DNA from: Limisphaerales bacterium
GTDB lineage: Bacteria > Verrucomicrobiota > Verrucomicrobiia > Limisphaerales > UBA11358
Direction of reading: 5' to 3'
NCBI GenBank assembly: GCA_003161635.1
Contig: PMOA01000103.1
Coordinates: forward strand, 17,480-53,752
DNA length: 36,273 nucleotides
The translations under genes and the position numbers were made by a program. Shown in pieces: positions 32,441-36,273 of this stretch. The notes under the pieces are model-generated. The model ran no database searches. It was given only the letters and a program-made list of their open reading frames with translations, and had not been told where the DNA came from. How positions within the stretch are numbered: the first letter of the stretch is position 1; every line of letters starts with the position of its first letter.

Positions 32441-33208
32441 TTACTTGCTGATGCCGCGCTCGCTGGTGCGCACGAAGTTGAGCAGGTGCAGGACTTCCGG
32501 CAGTTGCGGCAGTTCCTTTTCTATTTTCGCCAGCGCGTTGGGAATGGTCAGACCTTCACGGAAAAGAATTTTGTAGGCCTGGCGCAACGCATTTTGTGCT
32601 TCCTCCGAAACCCCGTTGCGCTCCATGCCGATTTTGTTGATGGTGCGGGTCTCCGCCGGATTGCCATCGGCAATCATGAACGGCGGCACGTCCTGCACGA
32701 TTTTGGAGCAGCCGCCAATCATGGACATTTTCCCGACGCGACAAAATTGATGCACCGCCGCCAGCCCGCCAATCACCGCCTGATCCTCGACGGTCACGTG
32801 TCCCCCCAGCGTCGCGACGTTGGACATGATGACGTGGCTGCCAAGGGTGACGTTGTGCGCAATGTGGCAATAGGCCAGGATGCTGTTGTGCGAACCGACG
32901 CGCGTGACTTCGCCGTCGCCGGTCGCGCTGTGGATCGTGACATATTCACGAAACGTGTTGCCATCGCCGATTTCCGCGCGCGTGACGCCACCCTTCCACT
33001 TCAAGTCCTGTGTTTTCGACCCGATGCTCGCGAACGGGAAAATTTCGTTCTCCCGGCCCAGCTTCGTGTACCCGTCAATGACGACGTGCGAATGCAGTTT
33101 GCAGCCGTCGCCGAGCGCCACGTTTTCGCCGATGACGCAGTAAGGGCCAATTTCACACTGCGGGCCAATTTGCGCTTTCGGATGAATAATTGCTGTGTGA
33201 TGAACCAT
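32441..33208 (-). CDS. lpxA: Acyl-[ACP]-UDP-N-acetylglucosamine O-acyltransferase
   Basis: The product has 255 residues from ATG 33208 (MVHHTAIIHPKAQIGPQCEI). A longer in-frame start at 33268 would run into heptad repeats and is rejected. Hexapeptide repeats forming a left-handed beta-helix fill residues 1-185. LpxA-specific features are present: the catalytic His in NSILAYCHIAHNVTLG near residue 122, then GGHVTVEDQAVIGGLAAVHQ and the GNPAETRTINKIGMERNG block, and a helical C-terminus. It catalyses the first step of lipid A synthesis, transfer of a 3-hydroxyacyl chain to UDP-GlcNAc. It follows lpxC/fabZ on the same strand after 89 bases and is probably co-transcribed. Confidence 0.96.
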   Translation of the reverse strand: MVHHTAIIHPKAQIGPQCEIGPYCVIGENVALGDGCKLHSHVVIDGYTKLGRENEIFPFASIGSKTQDLKWKGGVTRAEIGDGNTFREYVTIHSATGDGEVTRVGSHNSILAYCHIAHNVTLGSHVIMSNVATLGGHVTVEDQAVIGGLAAVHQFCRVGKMSMIGGCSKIVQDVPPFMIADGNPAETRTINKIGMERNGVSEEAQNALRQAYKILFREGLTIPNALAKIEKELPQLPEVLHLLNFVRTSERGISK

Positions 33209-33210
33209 GC

Positions 33211-33291
33211 GATTTGCGATTTTTGATTTGCGATTTACAAGTTGTTCCACTTTCACCGCAGATATCACAACGGCCGCGTAAATCGCAAATC
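33211..33291. repeat. Heptad repeats forming an inverted repeat before lpxA
   Basis: Four 7-base units (GATTTGC, GATTTTT, GATTTGC, GATTTAC) fill 33211-33238. The last two units, GATTTGCGATTTAC, recur as a perfect inverted copy at 33278-33291. A 14-bp stem with a 39-base loop could form in the lpxC/fabZ-lpxA intercistronic RNA, starting 3 bases upstream of the lpxA start codon. It could affect lpxA translation. The heptad family is the one seen in the phosphohexomutase gene. Confidence 0.6.
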
Positions 33292-33297
33292 ATAAAT

Positions 33298-34644
33298 TCA
33301 TTCGGCGTCGAGGAGCATGAAAGTGACTTCCGCCTCGCTGACGATCTCCCCGCGCACCTTGCAGACGCCTTTGGATTTGCAGATTTTTCCGCGCGTTTTC
33401 ATCAGTTCGATTTCGATGAGGAGCGCATCGCCGGGCACGACCGGCTTGCGCCACTTCACTTTTTCGGCGGACATGAAATAAGCCAGCTGGCGTCCGGTCT
33501 CGGCGTGTTTCATCATCAAAAGACCGGCGACCTGCGCGATGGCCTCCAACTGAAGCACGCCCGGCATGATGGGATGCCCGGGAAAATGTCCCTGAAAATA
33601 CGGCTCGTTCACCGTGACGTTTTTGAGACCGACAATTTTATTCTCTTCAACTTTCAGAATCCGGTCCACCATCAAAAACGGATAGCGATGCGGCAATAAC
33701 TTCATGATTTCTTCAACATTCATCACGCCCCCCTGATTTTCCATCGTCTCGGATGCTGGTTCGCCGGCGGTTTTGGCGGGCGGCGGCGCGAACGTCTGCG
33801 CGGCGCGCAATGGCTTTTGCATTTGCGCGAGGATGTGCCGGACCATTTCGCAATTTGCCGCGTGACTCGGCTTCACGGCAATCAGATGCCCGTGAATCGG
33901 CCGGCCAAGCAGCGACAGGTCGCCCACGATGTCGAGCATCTTGTGCCGCACGAATTCTTCGGGATATCGCAGCGGCTCGGTCGTGAGCACCGCGTCGTCG
34001 CGGATGACCACGGCATTCTCCAGACTGCCGCCCTTGATCAGGCCGTTTTTGATGAGGTATTCGATTTCCTCGAAAAAACAAAATGTCCGGGCGTGCGACA
34101 GTTCCTTTTCCCACGTTTTGGGTGTGATTTCCGTGCTGTAAAATTGCGTGAACCGTCCGCGCTTGTCCGCGCTGGTGCAGGTGATTTTGAAAGCCTCGTC
34201 GGGAAACAACGTCATCGTCGTCTCGCCCACCTGCAACTCAATCGGCGCGGTGGGCGTGTAAGGCTCGCGATTTTCCGCCTGCGGCACGATGCCGGCGGAC
34301 TGGATAATTTTGCAAAACTCGCGCGAGCTGCCGTCGGCAATGGGCGGCTCGTTCGCGTCCAATTCGACAATCGCATTGTCAATGCCGTAACCCGCCAGCG
34401 CCGCGAGCACGTGCTCGACGGTGTGAATTTTCACATTGCCCTTGGCCAGCGTCGTGGAGCGGTTGGTCTCGCTGACATTTTCCACGCGCGCCTCGATTTC
34501 CGGTTTGCCTTCGAGGTCCACGCGGCGAAACCGCACGCCGCTGTTCGCGGGCGCGGGGAGAATGGTCATGTTCACCCGGTTGCCGCTGTGCAAGCCGGTG
34601 CCGGAAAAACTCGCGGGCCGATTCAGAGTCTGCTGATTGAGCAC
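33298..34644 (-). CDS. lpxC/fabZ: Bifunctional UDP-3-O-acyl-GlcNAc deacetylase / 3-hydroxyacyl-ACP dehydratase
   Basis: The product has 448 residues from a GTG at 34644 (first residues LNQQTLNRPASFSGTGLHSG after the initiator). The frame stays open to 34947, but the extra 101 codons are repeat sequence and are rejected. The LpxC domain covers about 1-280: HTVEHVLAAL (EH at 77-78) and RHKMLDIVGDLSLLGRPIHG (H234, K235, D238) give the zinc and catalytic residues. The FabZ hotdog domain covers about 305-448: LLPHRYPFLMVDRIL, then GHFPGHPIMPGVLQLEA with His353 and Glu367, spaced as in E. coli FabZ. This known fusion couples lipid A and fatty acid synthesis. A near-copy of its first codons, with ATG, lies at 36171-36224. 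Confidence 0.95.
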   Translation of the reverse strand: MLNQQTLNRPASFSGTGLHSGNRVNMTILPAPANSGVRFRRVDLEGKPEIEARVENVSETNRSTTLAKGNVKIHTVEHVLAALAGYGIDNAIVELDANEPPIADGSSREFCKIIQSAGIVPQAENREPYTPTAPIELQVGETTMTLFPDEAFKITCTSADKRGRFTQFYSTEITPKTWEKELSHARTFCFFEEIEYLIKNGLIKGGSLENAVVIRDDAVLTTEPLRYPEEFVRHKMLDIVGDLSLLGRPIHGHLIAVKPSHAANCEMVRHILAQMQKPLRAAQTFAPPPAKTAGEPASETMENQGGVMNVEEIMKLLPHRYPFLMVDRILKVEENKIVGLKNVTVNEPYFQGHFPGHPIMPGVLQLEAIAQVAGLLMMKHAETGRQLAYFMSAEKVKWRKPVVPGDALLIEIELMKTRGKICKSKGVCKVRGEIVSEAEVTFMLLDAE

Positions 34645-34953
34645 AGGCAGATTAGACAAAACGCACGGGCGATTGGCAAGCTTCTGCGTTTGGCGTCTAA
34701 ACCGCAACGATTCAGACGGCCCAAAGGTAGTCGCGACGCCCCGTCGCGCAGGCGTGGCAGCGACGCCCTCGTCGCCACCGCCCAAAGGTAGTCGCGACGC
34801 CCCGTCGCGCAAGCTTGATGGCGACGCCCTCGTCGCCACCGCCCAAAACCACGAACTCCTTGGTGCATGGGAGTCTCGCGGCGAAGGCACCGCAGTCACC
34901 CCACTGCGACGAGGCGTCGCAGCCACCCAACGGGGCAATTGCATCATTCCGGC
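34645..34953. other. Repeat-rich region between the GspE-type gene and lpxC/fabZ
   Basis: 309 bases without a gene. The 61-bp tandem repeats lie at 34720-34841. A further GC-rich inverted repeat with GCGACGAGGCGTCGC (about 34900-34915) follows. Bases 34645-34685 align with 36225-36263, the other side of the GspE-type gene. No promoter of the shared type is present. Confidence 0.6.
34720..34841. repeat. Two tandem copies of a 61-bp GC-rich palindromic repeat
   Basis: Copies at 34720-34780 and 34781-34841 each begin CCCAAAGGTAGTCGCGACGC and end CCTCGTCGCCACCG. They differ only in the middle (GCAGGCGTGGCAGCG against GCAAGCTTGATGGCG). Each holds internal inverted repeats (GCGACG / CGTCGC). The copies are directly adjacent with no spacer, so this is not a CRISPR array. 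Confidence 0.85.
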
Positions 34954-36174
34954 TCAAATCATGTCCACGGCCACCACGCGGATGATTTCTTCCAGCGTCG
35001 TCTGGCCGGTGACAGCGCGTTGCAGCCCGTTTTGCCACAGCGTGCGCATCCCCTCCTGGATTGCAATCTGTTCCAGCGCGGACGTCTGCAGTTTCTTCAG
35101 CACCGCTTCCCGGAAAGGCTCGGTGACCGCCAGTAATTCAGTCACCGGCATGCGTTTGGCGTAACCGGTGTGATTGCATTGGTCGCAGCCCGCGCCCCGG
35201 CGGAATTGGGCTTCGGGCAACAACGCTTCCTGCACAATCTTCAACTGGCTCGGCTCCGGTTCGTAGGGCTGCGTGCAATGCGGGCAGTTGCCCCGCACCA
35301 GCCGCAACCCCATCACGCCCAGCACACTCGACGCCAGCATGAACGGTTCGATTTGCATGTTGATGAGCCGCGTGAACGCGCCCGACGAAACGCCGGAGTG
35401 AATCGTGCTGATGACCAGATGCCCCGTCAGCCCGGCCTGCACGGCGATGGCCGCCGTCTCCGCGTCGCGAATCTCGCCCACCATGACGACCTGCGGGTCC
35501 TGCCGCAGGATGCTTTTCAGCGCCACGGCGTAGGTGAAATCCTGCGCGGGATTGACCTGCGTCTGGCTGACCATCGGCAGATTGAATTCCACCGGGTCTT
35601 CCACCGTGCTGATGCTCATGTTGATGCCGTCGCGCTGCATGATGTAACAAAGCGCCGAATACATCGTGCTCGTTTTGCCCGATCCGGTGGGGCCGGTGAA
35701 CAGGAGCAGATCGCTCGTCCGTTTGAGCAGGCGCAACAGCCCATGCAACGTCGAATCCTCAAAGCCGAGTGTGTTCAAATCAAACCGCCGGTCTTTCGGA
35801 TCGAACAGCCGCACCACAATTTTCTCGCCGCGCGTCGTGGGGAAAATGGAAACGCGCAACTGCACGCCTTCCAGTTCCGGACCGCCGATGGCCGTGCCGT
35901 CCTGCGGCAGCCCGGCCTGGTAGGTGACCAGGTTGGACATCACCTTGAAACGCATCGAGATTTTGTCCATCAGGTCGAGCGGCAGATGCGCCACTTCGGT
36001 CAGCACGCCATTGACACGGGCGCGCACTTCGATGGCTTTTTCCCACGGCTCGATATGCAGATCGCTGGCGCTGAGTTTGATGGCGTCCTGCACCATGCAG
36101 TTGACCAGCACGATGATTTCGGGCCCCTGCGCGACGACCGATTCGGATTGGAGATAATTGGTGGTATAGCTCAT
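34954..36174 (-). CDS. GspE/PilB-type secretion or pilus assembly ATPase
   Basis: The product has 406 residues, shorter than classical GspE/PilB (about 500-570) because the N-terminal MshEN-like domain is missing. Residues 18-135 form the N2-like domain (SASDLHIEPWEKAIEVRARV). The RecA-like ATPase domain follows with Walker A GPTGSGKT at 161-168, the Asp box VEDPVEF, Walker B VVMVGEIRDAET near 229-240 and the His box GHLVISTIHS. The zinc-binding tetracysteine typical of GspE/PilB is present (C297, C300, C330, C333). It would power assembly of type IV pili or a type II secretion pseudopilus, and a prepilin-like gene lies at the other end of the window. The ATG at 36174 overlaps the stop of a 17-codon ORF as ATGA. 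Confidence 0.9.
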   Translation of the reverse strand: MSYTTNYLQSESVVAQGPEIIVLVNCMVQDAIKLSASDLHIEPWEKAIEVRARVNGVLTEVAHLPLDLMDKISMRFKVMSNLVTYQAGLPQDGTAIGGPELEGVQLRVSIFPTTRGEKIVVRLFDPKDRRFDLNTLGFEDSTLHGLLRLLKRTSDLLLFTGPTGSGKTSTMYSALCYIMQRDGINMSISTVEDPVEFNLPMVSQTQVNPAQDFTYAVALKSILRQDPQVVMVGEIRDAETAAIAVQAGLTGHLVISTIHSGVSSGAFTRLINMQIEPFMLASSVLGVMGLRLVRGNCPHCTQPYEPEPSQLKIVQEALLPEAQFRRGAGCDQCNHTGYAKRMPVTELLAVTEPFREAVLKKLQTSALEQIAIQEGMRTLWQNGLQRAVTGQTTLEEIIRVVAVDMI

Positions 36175-36224
36175 GGCGATGGGGAAAAACTCACGGGACG
36201 ATTGAGCGTCTGCTGATTGAGCAT
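36171..36224 (-). CDS. 17-residue leader ORF: duplicated start of lpxC, overlapping the GspE-type gene
   Basis: ATG 36224 opens the frame MLNQQTLNRPVSFSPSP, then TGA overlapping the GspE-type start as ATGA. The first 14 residues match the start of LpxC/FabZ (VLNQQTLNRPASFS) with one internal change (Ala to Val), apart from the GTG/ATG initiator. The similarity continues upstream for about 40 bases (36225-36263 against 34645-34683). It is a truncated copy of the lpxC 5' end; whether it is translated and couples to the downstream gene is unknown. Confidence 0.6.
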   Translation of the reverse strand: MLNQQTLNRPVSFSPSP

Positions 36225-36273
36225 GGGTGGATTAGAACAGAACCCGAAGCTGGTTGGCAAGCGGCAGATTCGG

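Noticed and set aside
33817-34791. 324-codon plus-strand frame opposite lpxC/fabZ
   Set aside because: It is the antisense of a strongly conserved gene; its composition (Arg/His-rich) is typical of shadow frames.
34720-34841. Possible CRISPR-like repeat pair
   Set aside because: Two units are directly adjacent with no spacers and no cas genes are present.
34645-34947. 101-codon N-terminal extension of LpxC/FabZ
   Set aside because: The extension is encoded by 61-bp tandem repeats and other palindromes; family homology begins at LNQQTLNRP just after the GTG at 34644.
1-36273. tRNA, rRNA or known riboswitch
   Set aside because: No cloverleaf, rRNA-like segment or recognised riboswitch core was found by eye on either strand.

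Overview
The window looks like a chromosomal segment of a Verrucomicrobia member, most likely of the Pedosphaera / Limisphaerales type (subdivision 3). This is inferred from gene content, not from a marker gene. The indicators are an ECF sigma factor of the Rhodopirellula/Verrucomicrobium type coupled to a FecR-LamG membrane protein, a prepilin-like N-terminus, Tat-exported sugar isomerase-like TIM barrels, a DUF1080 protein, a PEP-CTERM protein, a secreted protein with autotransporter-associated beta-strand repeats, a fused LpxC/FabZ and many short palindromic intergenic repeats. The lpx genes indicate a Gram-negative LPS producer.

Layout. Positions 1-3365 (minus strand) hold a sigma / FecR-LamG / VOC operon that runs into a 44-codon twin-arginine ORF and a prepilin-like gene cut by the window edge. 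Positions 3490-9026 (minus) hold a tight five-gene operon: two exported TIM-barrel proteins, a double-thioredoxin protein, an MFS transporter and a DUF1080 protein. Next, on the plus strand, come a PEP-CTERM protein (9520-10281), a 1374-residue beta-strand-repeat protein (10505-14629), a frameshifted fragment of another secreted protein (14640-15546), a fused membrane/spermidine-synthase-like protein and a Gfo/Idh/MocA oxidoreductase. Positions 18168-22150 (minus) hold an oxidoreductase / TIM-barrel / GH9 operon. Positions 22457-24217 (plus) hold a small exported protein, a strong terminator and an alginate-lyase-family protein. Positions 24558-27169 hold cardiolipin synthase, an MbfA-type iron exporter and a cut-off tail of a second cardiolipin synthase. 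Positions 27181-27786 are a dead REP-associated transposase inside nested inverted repeats. The rest holds a phosphohexomutase, a lone nuoA, a UvrD-like helicase, lpxA, lpxC/fabZ and a GspE-type ATPase.

Main observation. Six promoter-like elements of the form TGTCC-Y-AA-W-T, then GCTATT, with 17 bp (once 18 bp) between the TGTCC and GCTATT boxes, lie in the window. Each lies upstream of a gene or operon and points towards it: the sigma operon, the five-gene sugar operon, the PEP-CTERM gene, the beta-strand-repeat gene, the oxidoreductase/GH9 operon and the 155-residue exported protein. Two pairs are divergent. I saw no copy elsewhere in the window. This suggests a shared sigma factor or regulator linking surface proteins with carbohydrate breakdown. 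The ECF sigma gene is itself behind one copy, so autoregulation is an attractive but unproven idea.

A second theme is invasion and rearrangement by small repeats. A triple-hairpin repeat lies in frame inside the UvrD-like helicase gene, a heptad repeat lies in frame inside the phosphohexomutase gene, and 61-bp tandem repeats lie upstream of lpxC. A copy of the first codons of lpxC sits directly in front of, and overlapping, the GspE-type gene. All statements come from reading the sequence; no database search was run.
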